From Anopheles merus (taxonomy: Eukaryota > Arthropoda > Insecta > Diptera > Culicidae), in assembly GCF_017562075.2 (NCBI RefSeq), contig NC_054084.1, positions 45,292,697 through 45,356,696 on the forward strand: a stretch of DNA of 64,000 bases. Reading direction: 5' to 3'. This document shows positions 1 to 9,889 of this stretch, in pieces; within the stretch, counting starts at the first letter, position 1; each line of letters opens with the position of its first letter. The position numbers were made by a program, and so were the translations under genes. The notes beneath the pieces were generated by a model, which worked only from the letters and a program-made list of their open reading frames with translations, ran no database searches and was not told where the DNA came from.

Positions 1-657
1 CCTTTATATATCAAGACTGCTTGCGAAAAGAACAGTACATGACTTAAAATCGCGATATTGAGATTAAAAAATATATCACATGTGCTGCCATCAAACATGA
101 CGGGGTTGTTTGATGAAAATGCTTTCATCGTATTTAAACTTAAACTGAAATCGACATTATTTCCTCATGCATAATCAAAATTAACCATTTTAACCAAAGG
201 ATAATAACTTCCAAAAGTTGTCGAACTGAAATCCGTGCTCAAAAGAGCCCTAGGTCTCAAAACCCTACCATATGCTTTGTATAAAAATAGGCACTGTGCC
301 GCCATTCTCCTATCTTCGAGAGGTTCAAGTCCAATTTAAAGGCACCTAGCACGGTAGGGTGGACTTACAGAAACACGTGACTACGGAAGACGATAAAACA
401 TAAAACGGGCAACCTTACGCTGGATTGATTCAATTCTGTCAATTATGTATCGTTGTGATGGATTATACAAATTATACAAGCAAACTGTGATATTGGAAGA
501 ACAATTGCACAATACAAGGCCTTCAGACTAAACGAGTCTGTGAAATTATTAGCAACAAGTAACATAAAACCTAGCATGCGATTTGCTTTTGATATAATAT
601 GCTCAAAATTTTCCCTAAATGAAAGCTTGCAGTCAATGTAAACTAAAATATTATAAC
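1..657 (-). pseudogene. Decayed non-LTR retrotransposon (LINE) remnant, C-terminal part of the reverse-transcriptase ORF
   Basis: Read on the minus strand, several blocks in different frames match the region after the RT catalytic core of LINE ORF2 proteins. About 657-480 reads VYIDCKLSF, then SKANRMLGF, then LKALYCAIV; about 470-400 reads RYIIDRIESIQRKVARF; about 340-290 reads IGLEPLEDRRMAAQCLFLYKA. The order and spacing are those of the post-RT region, the same layout as the LINE at 9890-11231. Stops and frameshifts separate the blocks, so this is a dead copy. The RT core itself (FADD box) is not seen at higher coordinates, so the copy is truncated or decayed there; the other end runs off the window. 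Clade is not assigned. Confidence 0.72.
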
Positions 658-1082
658 TGAAATAGCATAAGCCATTTTAACCCTTAATTTCACGTCAGTT
701 CTACTCTAATGTGTCTACTACTATAGGATTTTTTTCTGCATAAACACGAGTATCACGCAATAAACAAACGTCACACAGTTTTATGATATCAATCACCTTG
801 TAAAATAAAGTTTACTCACAAGTCGCATCTAGCAATACCAATCGATATAATCTAAGGGCGCGTATCAATACAACCGACCGACAATTTCCTAGATGAGCCA
901 TTTATGGGTCTTAAACAAGTTGGAGTAAAATCCTTGATATCGGTCAACGCATCATTGACATGATTAGAGCGATGGGGCAGTAACACTATGGTTTAGTTTT
1001 TATTTTTATGAGCTCAGAACGCAGATATGATCAAATGCCGCAAGGATTGCTCTATAGCTGGTTTTAACACTGTTTCATAATT
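658..1082. other. AT-rich sequence, nothing recognised
   Basis: Between the LINE remnant and the foldback element. No splice-bounded coding stretch or repeat was seen. Confidence 0.4.
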
Positions 1083-1331
1083 TACAGGGTTTCCCACGAT
1101 TTATTGGTCAGTTCCCATGATTTTTTGGTGCGTTCCCACGATTTTTTGGTCGTATCCCATAGATTTTTGGTTCGTTCCCATAATTTATTGGTATTTTCCG
1201 ATTGGATATCAATACAATTGGACCAACAAATTCTGGGAAACGACCAAAAAATCGTGGGAACGCACCAAAAAAATATGGGAACCCACCAAAAAATGATGGG
1301 AACCAACCAATAAATCGTGGGAAACCCTGTA
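1083..1331. mobile_element. Foldback/MITE-type element made of ~21-bp units, copy 1
   Basis: The element begins TACAGGGTTTCCCACGATTT and ends with the inverse, AAATCGTGGGAAACCCTGTA. Each arm is a row of about five imperfect units of the form GTTCCCACGATTTTTTGGTC; the other arm is the same row inverted. A short unique centre near 1200-1220 separates them. The whole transcript would fold into a hairpin of roughly 115 bp. There is no transposase gene. The reading frames on both strands across it are artefacts of the repeat. A diverged second copy lies at 35954-36171, with the same ends and similar length, so this is a dispersed non-autonomous DNA element, not a local duplication. The TA next to CAGGG may be a 2-bp target duplication, but it could equally be part of the terminal repeat. 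Confidence 0.85.
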
Positions 1332-2243
1332 TCTTGAGGGATTAAAGTGAACTAAAACTTCTGAAATATAAAAACTTTTTAACCGAATCGATTTGGGTTT
1401 TAAGTATACTTAATTGTCAGTAAAGCAAATACCACGTCTTTACTGTACTGTACTGTACTCTGCTGCGTGTATGTTCTTCTACGTGTTGTTTTTCCAATTT
1501 TTGATAAAAAACGTCTTCGGCCGTATTACTTTATTATGTTATCATAATGGCTACCAATTAAATAAAATGAATCCGTAGCAAGTGTAAAGATGTATTAACT
1601 CAGAAAAAGTATCTTTTTTTTATTTTTCAGTAGTTCCTACATTCAAAACTGTATACGAAATTCAATCATAGAAAAAAATAATGAAAGAATCAGCTTTGAA
1701 CCAAAAAAGCCGATTATTTTTCCTCTAAGTCACCAATTGTTACCACTGTGGCACCAATGATTGACAGCGCGTCACAAGTTTTGTTTTATGCTTAAAAAAA
1801 TTTTGGCAGTTTGTTTCCAAACTAGTCACATGACTAGTGATTCAATGAATATAAATTTAAAAATTACCCTTGTCATTCAGATTTTGAAAGATTCTCATTT
1901 GCTTATTTGATACGTATTTGATGGCATACACTATTGTGTAAACTTTGATAGAATTTCTTTTTTTCATTACAAACCATGGAATTACTTATTTCTTTAATTG
2001 TTATTGTGATGCAGCATACAATTTTTCATTAATCTGCTCAAATACCTCGTGAATTTATCAAGGTGTATACGTGAGTCATACACATTGTTGACTTACAGAA
2101 AAATTAAGCCTGTTTTATATAAAAATTAATATACACTGTCAAAAATTGATGCCTTAGATTTAAAATTTAACGGCAACGACGAAAACTAACTGGAGTAACA
2201 TAACATTCACCCTTTATATGTGTCTTGTCTTTTGTCACAACAG
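1332..2243 (+). other. AT-rich intron, 5' side of the GPI-protein exons
   Basis: Very AT-rich sequence ending in a splice acceptor (TTTTGTCACAACAG) at 2243. No upstream exon of the gene was found in it, so the preceding exons probably lie left of the window. Confidence 0.45.
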
Positions 2244-2369
2244 CATCCAGCCCACCAACTACGATACCACCATCAACGACAGAAAGTATCACGACCACCG
2301 TTCCATCAACTCGTGTTTACGAATCACCGTACGGTTTGTCTACGATGTCGGTCAACCACTTTGACAAAG
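2244..2369 (+). CDS. Antepenultimate coding exon, GPI-anchored surface protein (IgSF/DIP-like candidate): Thr/Pro/Ser-rich stalk
   Basis: This 126-nt exon lies between an acceptor ending CACAACAG (2243) and a donor AAAG|GTAGGT (2370). It is entered and left in phase 1. It encodes a stalk that opens SSPPTTIPPSTTESITTT, rich in Thr, Ser and Pro and so a likely O-glycosylation region, followed by STRVYESPYGLSTMSVNHFDK. In frame with the two following exons it leads to a hydrophobic C-terminal tail. Such a stalk before a GPI signal is common after the last Ig domain of insect IgSF neural proteins (Dpr-interacting proteins, lachesin, klingon), and phase-1 introns fit IgSF genes. The Ig domains are not in the window, so the family is inferred. 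If the donor were not used, translation would continue GRFWHPYVEGMVN and stop at 2408-2410. Confidence 0.75.
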
Positions 2370-2449
2370 GTAGGTTTTGGCATCCTTATGTAGAAGGAAT
2401 GGTTAATTAAATAATTATCTTGCTCGTGCATCTTCTCATAATCGTATAG

Positions 2450-2557
2450 GCATCCGCTACCAATCGGACTACAATCAGGTGGATCGTTCTGAGCACAAAT
2501 CCAGCGACACGAGTCCCAACCGTGACAGGTCGGTGGATGAATCGAATGAAGTGAATG
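2450..2557 (+). CDS. Penultimate coding exon of the GPI-anchored surface protein candidate
   Basis: This 108-nt exon starts after ATCGTATAG (acceptor at 2448-2449) and ends at GTGAATG|GTAAGT, a near-consensus donor at 2558. It is phase 1 on both sides and joins the previous exon without breaking the frame across an 80-nt intron, a typical dipteran short intron. It encodes a hydrophilic segment, GIRYQSDYNQVDRSEHKSSD and then SPNRDRSVDESNEVN, rich in Ser, Asp, Arg and Asn. I read it as an extracellular membrane-proximal linker. The ending ESNEVN followed by G-A from the next exon offers small residues suitable as a GPI attachment (omega) site. No known domain is visible. Confidence 0.75.
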
Positions 2558-2666
2558 GTAAGTGATGGACATTTATTGTTAAATTTGTGATTTTGTTTTT
2601 CAATCTTCTATCATGATTGTGATTTTATATTCGTATTTTTCTATTACTATTGCATTGCGCTTGAAG

Positions 2667-2743
2667 GAGCCACAAAATCATTCATCCGATGGACAACCGT
2701 TTTTGCGCTAATGTTGCACATATTTCTCCCGTTAAACCAGTGA
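2667..2743 (+). CDS. Terminal coding exon: hydrophobic C-terminal GPI-anchor signal, stop TGA
   Basis: The exon starts after TTGCGCTTGAAG (acceptor AG at 2665-2666) in phase 1 and reaches TGA at 2741-2743. It encodes GATKSFIRW then TTVFALMLHIFLPLNQ: a short polar spacer followed by about 16 hydrophobic residues that end the protein, with no cytoplasmic tail. That is the standard layout of a GPI signal, cleaved in the endoplasmic reticulum and replaced by the lipid anchor. The intron before it is 109 nt. The acceptor has only a moderate pyrimidine tract, but the phase match across all three exons and the biologically coherent ending support it. A single-pass membrane protein with no tail is the alternative. 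Confidence 0.72.
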
Positions 2744-4940
2744 CGGTGACTTTCATCATACAGTTCCGTTGAACGTTCTAAGCAGTGAGAAGACTTTGTT
2801 AAGATGTTGTTTACGTTGCGCCCTGCAAAGGAGTGGAGAGGGTTTTTTTATCATTATCTCATGTATTACGTGCAATATGCCATTTAGAAGCAACACTGCA
2901 AAATATATTCCAGAGCAGTTTGCATAAGATTGATGCACTTTTTGTTTTAAAATGGTCTCAATTCGTTTCCCCTATCCAAGTTACTCCACTAGTTAAGTTT
3001 AAAAACGATTGGTAAAACGCATTCGTGGTTGTGTTGTATCCTTACACGCGTGAGTTTGTATTCAAATACGAGTGAGCTGTCGTAGTCAAAGTAAAACAGG
3101 AGTGCAAAATGAGCTTTTTAAGCTCGTGCGTAGCAAACATTTGAATTGGTGCTACATTAGAAAGCTTCTGGAAGGTAGAGGCAAGTGCAGTTTGAAAGAA
3201 GCAAAAATCAACCAACCACACAAACATAAATACACACAAATGCAGGCACAAATCGTTGGATAGTATGTACATTAAATATGCCTTATTCTAGAAAAGGGAA
3301 TAGAGAATATGCAGCAGGTACTGGAGGTTTATTCTACTGAAGCAACACAAACACACACTGGCAGCACCGAACAATCTGTATGTAATGTAAATCTGTAACA
3401 AGCATAAGCATTCGCAGCACAATATAAACTGTAACCTTTTTCTTCTGCTGTAAGTGAGTTGTTTCTTGACAGGAGTTGTTTATTTCGTTGCCGATACCAC
3501 ATTACTGCGCTACACTTTTGTCTTGCCATACGTTACTGCACTTTTATTGAGTCTCAGGGGAGCCCCGCTGGGCAAAAGCAGCAAATTTTACAGTCGTCAA
3601 ATGAAATTGTCTTTTTATCATATGATCAATCGCCCCATTTCTCAACTGTTTTGTTTGGTGAGGGCTGTAGCACCCTAGGGCGGGAAGGGCGGGAAGGGTG
3701 GGAATAAATTCCCATCATTGTACAACGATCGAATTTATGCGGTACGCGTGGAGCTGTACTAGCATACCCATTTACGGTTTTGTTTTACGAGTACCACCGG
3801 TGACTCGAGAAGCTTTGGTAGGCAAAGAGTTGAAGTTGTTTGCCTCAACTGTTACGGAAGATGTGGCTTTTTCGTTGGTAGTATTATTGCATTCTTTTGT
3901 TGATATTGATGTTAACCAAGTGAGTATTATTAACATAAACCACTGATGAAATGCAGGTAATGAAAGCTGTTTGCTAGTAGAGGTCGGATGAAATTTAAAC
4001 ACATCAATTACGATACGTGGTTTCGGGGGGAGGTTGGATGTAGTCGTAAATCAATCAAAGTAATATTAAGCTACTCATTACAGCATTTCAGTTGAAACTG
4101 TATTGAATGCAGCATGTAATAAGCAAGTAGCATACATAAATACATACATACATTCAAAAGCCTTGTGCAGATGATACTGATGAATGAATGTTAATCAAAG
4201 ACAAAGTGTATTGTTGTATAATATTGGAAAACAAAATCTAAATGCTTATCCACTAACGTACCACGCAGGAAAATAAAGAAGGAGGACATGAAGGAAGCCT
4301 TGCGCAGATTTTCATGGAAAGCGAACACGGAAACAAAATAGCAAAAGTGTAAATGAAGCCGTATCTAAGTAAATCTTTGTCCCGCGGTACGAACAAAAGT
4401 GAAAAACAGTGAATATAATTAAGCAAACTAGTTCAAATCGTTTGAAAATTAAAACAATGCATGCAAAATCAAACAATAAATCAAACTTTTCCAAAGAAAC
4501 AACTCATCACCGCAGCGAGTTAACTAACCAACGAACGAAGTTAAGAACAAAACCAACACAGCAAAAGAAGAAATTCCAAATTCCGGTGTATGGTTACCGA
4601 TTTACATTGTAGGCTAAACGATTAGTTTCTTATTAGTACCATTCAGAAGAGCTCCCTTCCCCTCCCGTAACTCATAAAATGAAATAAAACGAATGAATGG
4701 CGCAGCGCACATATACTAAAGCGAAAGCGAATACAAAAATTTACTCGTATTAACTCCGTAGGTGCATCGTGTGTATGCAATAAGTTAAGCAACATGAAAC
4801 AAAATCAAATTCACACTTGAAAACTAACCGTGCTAGCAGGCATCAACACTAGAACATTGCAAAGTATTGTTTCATAGCTAGATGAAAATTGTGTGCAGTA
4901 ATAATAAAAACGGAAATACGACAAAATCGTTATCAGAGAA
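2744..4940 (+). other. Probable long 3' untranslated and flanking region of the GPI-protein gene
   Basis: No coding stretch with splice support follows the stop at 2743. The sequence holds several AATAAA polyadenylation-type hexamers, at 3703-3708, 4272-4277 and 4683-4688, and from about 4260 becomes rich in CAAA/AAAC stretches, as in long 3' UTRs of dipteran neural genes. Where the transcript really ends cannot be told from sequence alone. Confidence 0.4.
3678..3702 (+). promoter_or_regulatory. G-quadruplex-type motif directly before an AATAAA
   Basis: Six runs of GGG spaced by one or two bases occupy 25 nt and are followed without a gap by AATAAA at 3703. The spacing satisfies the usual G4 rule. 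In the transcript of the upstream gene this would sit in the 3' UTR and could affect poly(A) choice; that role is inference. Confidence 0.6.
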
Positions 4941-5212
4941 TGAAATTTCAAACGCTCACTGGATAACGGTGAAAGCTAGAACAACGGAGGGTCGGAACGA
5001 TGCTGGTCAGTAAAATGTAACAGAACTGAAATATATATTTTTTGCTTTACAAAAGCGGCAAAAGTTGTTTGGCTCATGGATTGTCTTTCTTTTGCGAATA
5101 CGGCTGGTCCACATACGGGTAAGTAAAAAAGTTTAATTAATTTAAAATTAAATATCATTCTTCAACTGCCATATCAGTGTCACAATATTAAACATTTGGT
5201 GTGGCATAAATT

Positions 5213-5364
5213 TGATACAACAACCGTATTCGATCAATGGCCTGCCTGTGCCACTAATGGGCCAGGCTATCAGCGACTTATTGAATACTTATAGTAGGAT
5301 AGTCAGTGCCAAGTATGATAGGTACGGCCCATATGGGGATTCAAGCCACGACGAGAGTGTTGCG
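5213..5364 (-). mobile_element. tRNA-derived SINE, diverged copy 1 (antisense)
   Basis: The plus strand reads the reverse complement of the family: a block near ACAACCGTATTCGATCAATGG matches the 3' end, and GGGGATTCAAGCCACGACG is the inverted B-box region. It is clearly older than the 6.3-kb copy. No long ORF here is real. Confidence 0.75.
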
Positions 5365-5457
5365 CGTTTTGAACTTTGTACCATAGGGCTTCAATTTTCC
5401 ATCTATGTTTTCAAAAATTTAGTCAACGGGGTAATATTTTACACATCCAATTGATAG

Positions 5458-5636
5458 TCTTCTTCCTCTTCCTCTATTTGGGAAAACAACCGCTGTCGAT
5501 CAAGGCCTGCCTGTACGACTAGTGAGTTTGGCTTTCAGTGACTTATGAATTACCCATAGCAGGATAGAATCCTACGTATGAGGACTCGGTCTATTCTACG
5601 TCATGCAAGTTGACGGCTGTACCACGAGACCGGCCA
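5458..5636 (-). mobile_element. tRNA-derived SINE, copy 2 (antisense)
   Basis: It starts with the inverted CTTCTTCCTC tail and ends at the inverted 5' head (GTACCACGAGACCGGC). The middle retains ACCGCTGTCGATCAAGGCCT and CATAGCAGGATAG. An internal deletion removes most of the B-box region. It lies about 90 bp from copy 1 in the same orientation, and the two are separate insertions or an old duplication. Confidence 0.8.
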
Positions 5637-6269
5637 GTATTCTATCATATTAAAATTTAAGGCTTGATCTCAAACAATATATAGTGTTGCTATGGCTAAC
5701 GCAACATCATGGGCCTCATGCCGGGTACGTAAAGTCCCTATCAACATTTTTAATCATATGTGAAATGTAGTCCAATCAACCAATGATGTAGAATTCGAGT
5801 TATAAGTGCAAGTTGTCACATGCTAATAATGCGGATCTTGCAGGAACCGCATGTCTCGAATTTCGACGTATGTTAAATCTCACGGATTTCAGCTAAACTG
5901 AAGCTATGCTTCTTGTAACATTGTTGTAGGAGGTTGCTTTGAGTATCTCAATTAATTATTTGATATGACTTTGACTATTTGATTATGAGTTTGAACCTTT
6001 TACAATATTTTTTTAAAAATTCGACTGAGAGGGTTTTTCCTACATTTTACAAAAGATGTGTAAAATAATACAATTTGCTCAAAGAAATTTTTTAATCAAA
6101 TAAACTGCGTATCTTCTAATCCGCACGTAAGAGGCTCTGCGTATTTCTGGAACTACATGTATTTTATGTTGCTTTACTAGTGATGGTGATCTGCAATAAA
6201 AATCCTGGAAAATTTTCTAATCCCAAAATCGTTTAATACCTCGTCTATTTGCTATTTTAAATAGTTGTA
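5637..6269. other. AT-rich sequence, nothing recognised
   Basis: No repeat, RNA gene or splice-bounded coding stretch was seen between the antisense SINE and the 6.3-kb SINE. Confidence 0.35.
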
Positions 6270-6282
6270 ATGATATTGGCTA

Positions 6283-6485
6283 AGCCGGTCTCATGGTACA
6301 GTCGTCAACTCGTACGACTTAACAACATGCCCGTCATGGGTTCAAGCCCCAAATAGACCGTGCCGCCATACGTAGGACTGACTATCCTGCTATGGGGGGA
6401 AATCAATAAGTCACTGAAAGCCAACCCCACAAGTGGGTTGGCAGGCCTTGACCGGCATCGGTTGTTGAGCCAAAGAAAAAAAAAA
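6283..6485 (+). mobile_element. tRNA-derived SINE, full-length copy with 13-bp target-site duplication
   Basis: The head carries RNA polymerase III-type boxes: an A-box-like stretch around ATGGTACAGTCGTC and a B box GGTTCAAGCCC. The body runs through CATACGTAGGACTGAC and CTGACTATCCTGCTATG to TTGTTGAGCCAAAG and an A-rich tail. The direct repeat ATGATATTGGCTA flanks it at 6270-6282 and 6486-6498, perfect over 13 bp, which is the signature of LINE-assisted retrotransposition. At ~200 bp with a tRNA-like head it resembles the SINE200 class of Anopheles; that naming is from memory of the class and not verified. A partner LINE is needed for movement and cannot be named here. Confidence 0.92.
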
Positions 6486-6498
6486 ATGATATTGGCTA

Positions 6499-9400
6499 CA
6501 AAGATACAAAGATAACAACATATATGATAAGATTTACAACAGATACGATAAACCTTGTTTCATTTTAGGTCAAAGTTGGATATACATAGGATGAGATTCT
6601 AAAAAAAATACATGCACATTGTGGATTGATTTTCCTTTTTGCATTTAAACAAGAAAATACATCCTCGTTAAAAATTTGCACAACACTCATTTCCTCGCAG
6701 AACACGGCTGTTGAAAGTCGACATAATCTCATTCGCTCCTATAAAGACACTCCAGAGGCACCACTTCATTACACGATTTTACGGGGCCTGACGAATGAAA
6801 AAAGGCTATCCCTTCACCACACTTCACACCACACTCACATTCACCAGCCAGCATGTCGATTCGACACAGGGGCACGGATCGAAATGGAAAGCGGTTCCCC
6901 ATTTTGTGCAGGTGCGCCCTTGTCATTCACCCATCCCCTGCCCCTGTTTTATACACAGTTCAATGTGGCAATTCAATGAAATGTAGCATAAGAAAAACAT
7001 TCTCACGAATACCTAGCGCAGTAGGTGAATTAAACGTGACTCCCGAGCGACTTCGAGCGGCTCGTGACAGCTCTCACCGACGGACGGACGGACGCACCGA
7101 AGAGTTCAAGTTGAATGTAGCAACACAGCAGTTGGTGAAAGGAAGGTACATGATGGAAAAAGTGCCGAATGGAGCGTGGACCGGCGACACGTTACTGACT
7201 GACGCCGTACTATTCTGCATTACTGGCGGATGAGTTTTTTTGAAAAACTCGCCACTCTTCAGTCACCGCTGTCGAGTGAGGTGCTCGGGCAGGTGGGTTG
7301 GTGATGAATGAAGGTTTTTCCTAATTAATTTTCATCATAATGCAACGATGCCACAGCTGAACTGTGGCATTACGGATGTGTCTACAGGAATGAGTGAATT
7401 ACCAGCGCGCTAAACCATCAATGGGGTTGGTTGTTCGGGAATAGAGACAAGTGCGGAACCGTGCAAGTTGTAGCAAAATGAAAGCAAAAGAACATTTTTT
7501 TTGTCAAGGCTTATGGGTGGTGTGGCAAACCTCAATGGGTTGCGTACTTCAGAATAATTATAAAATCCACTGATTACTCGTAATGAAAGGTAAGCTAACG
7601 TTTTTTTTTCATAAAGCCTTACACATATGGTATCAAATGTAGCAGCAAATGTAGATATTAGTTTTAAACTATTGTAATTGTATTTTTTGGCTTTTTAATC
7701 AATAAACATTTAGTCAAACTTTTGAAAGCCTTTTTTCGAAATATAACACTTACTCACAAGTGTTTAGTGACGAGCAACGGCTTTCAACGCTATTCAGATT
7801 ATTTTTTTTGTATTTTTTCTATCTCCACTTTGAAATGAAACAAATTTCAATACTAAAAAAGGATCCAGTTACCCAGTCACCAAAGCAACCACCCGATAAG
7901 TAGAAATTTAGGACTGACGATAGATTGACTTTTACCCTCAAACCATGCGCATCGCCGGTCGTTTTCGAGCCGATTTCAGTGCAAAATTTGATACTTCAAT
8001 TTGAATCAATGTCACAGATTATCGATTACACCCGGTAGCACCGGAAGCGCGAAATCTGTTTGCAGATCTTACCCACGGTCCCAACAGTCCGTACCGTTTT
8101 GTATGGCTTTTGGGGAAATTTTATTCTACCCTCTAGCCAGCCAACCACTCGATCTCGCTCGACGGTGCCCGTCGTAAATGATAAAACACGAGCCGACCTC
8201 GCAATAGATCATTCTTCTCCCACAAGTCCTTTAATTCCCTGAATTCAAAAAAAAACCCAACAAATACATTCCGCCCACAATTGATAAAACAGCAATAACG
8301 CAAACAGCGAACGGCAACACACACAAACAATGGACTCCAATCCATTCCAAATGGTTGTGCGTTTCCAGCCCAGACCGTCCATTGAGCGTACCCGGGTGCA
8401 ATACGCTCGTGAGAAACCCGAGAGCTTTCCGCTTACAAACGGAAAGGCTAGCCAGCGTCGAGCCTGGGCCGGTGCTAATGATTGTGCTCTAAAATTCATA
8501 CACTTCCGCCTTCCGCACACGGTCTTTGACCGTTGTGCGATGGGCGTTGCATAATGAATGGAGAGAAAAACGGTGAAACGGATACGAAAATTTGGAACCC
8601 GATACTGTGGGGCCGTTTCTGTAGCGGCCCTAGTGGAAAACCGGGCGTCCAACTGGGGAAGATATGATGCAGTACAATTCCATCTGTTTGAACTCGGATT
8701 AATGTTGCTGGTTGGATGTAAAGTGCGTTTTAAAGGTTAAGCGATCCGATTTGATTTTCTGCTTTTGGAATTGTTTCGGAAGTCCTTCAAAAAAGCAACA
8801 AAGCACGGATACGGACACGGATATTTTCATCATACTAATTTCACATCAATAACGTTGTACGTCTTTCCAATTTTACAATAAATGTTTTTCCAGGCAGCAA
8901 ATTTGGAAAAATTGCCTCCCTCCTTGTTCGGTGTTGCATAACCTAGCCTAATCGTTATCTACACAATGTCCAATGTTCCGTACTGTGCACGTCCAAAATG
9001 TGAAACACTAAAGTACCCGTTTATTTTCAACAAAGCTCTATTTCATAAATTGTCGACCATCGTATCTGGTGCTGGCGGAATAGAATGAACTTCAAAAAAT
9101 GTGAATGCACCCATTCGAATGCAGCGCACGTACACATACTCCTCCTCTTTTTTCGCTGTCATAAAAGAAACGATTTGAATCTAAACTAGCGCAAATACCG
9201 GCTCATCTCACCTGACCATGCGACACTATCAGAGACAGCCGGTGCGGAATTAACCACCGGGGACAACGGACTCGACGCTGGTTTCGGGGCTTTGAATGGG
9301 TAGGTTCACTTTCACCATTTCTAAGATCGTGCTTGAAATATGCATGCGGCTTCGATTGTGGGAGAATAGAAGAATCTGCAGCTATAGACAAACAGAGCGA

Positions 9401-9889
9401 CAAACTGCCAGCCAGACAGAACGTGGTGTCAGTAAGATAGATAGACAGACAGACCGACCGACCGACAAGCGGACAGACAGAAGGTAAACTAAGTTAATTG
9501 ACGGCGTGGAACCCGGAAACTCGTATTGTTGGTTACCTGTATTCGATCCCTTTACGCGCCTTACCGTGGAAAAGCCAATCAGCAGACTTACTGGTGATGT
9601 TTTGTTTCGCTGGTTCGACCAGTGTAGCCACCTCTAAAGTGTAATGCACCGATATATGACTAGTTTAAGTTTTTATTTTTATTTCATGATTTTTAATATT
9701 TTTTTTGTTCAAATTTATGATACATTTTACACTACATTTTGTTTATCATTGAACATAAATATTTGTTTTTATTCGTTAGCGAGATTGATTGCAACGATTA
9801 TACTTCGTGTATGTCATGATACACTGATATCAATGGATGGTTCCTATTTACAAAAATTCCTATTCCTATTTACAAAAATATTGGATGGT
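6499..9889. other. Intergenic or intronic stretch without a supported gene; contains small tandem repeats
   Basis: GC content rises at about 6.7-7.3 kb and 7.9-8.7 kb, where open frames exist on both strands, but none has consistent splice sites or recognisable protein sequence. Short tandem repeats are present: (GACG)n-like at about 7078-7095, and (GACA/GACC)n at about 9426-9482. I saw no RNA gene. Confidence 0.35.
9426..9482 (+). repeat. Degenerate GACA/GACC tetranucleotide microsatellite
   Basis: A run of GACAGACAGACCGACCGACC type repeats with related (GACAGA) units continuing to about 9482. It explains the open frame seen across it. Confidence 0.7.

Noticed and set aside
1082..1313. Open frames on both strands with repeated WERTKKSWE-like and FLVRSHDF-like units
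   Set aside because: They are translations of the 21-bp units of a foldback element; both strands are open for the same reason.
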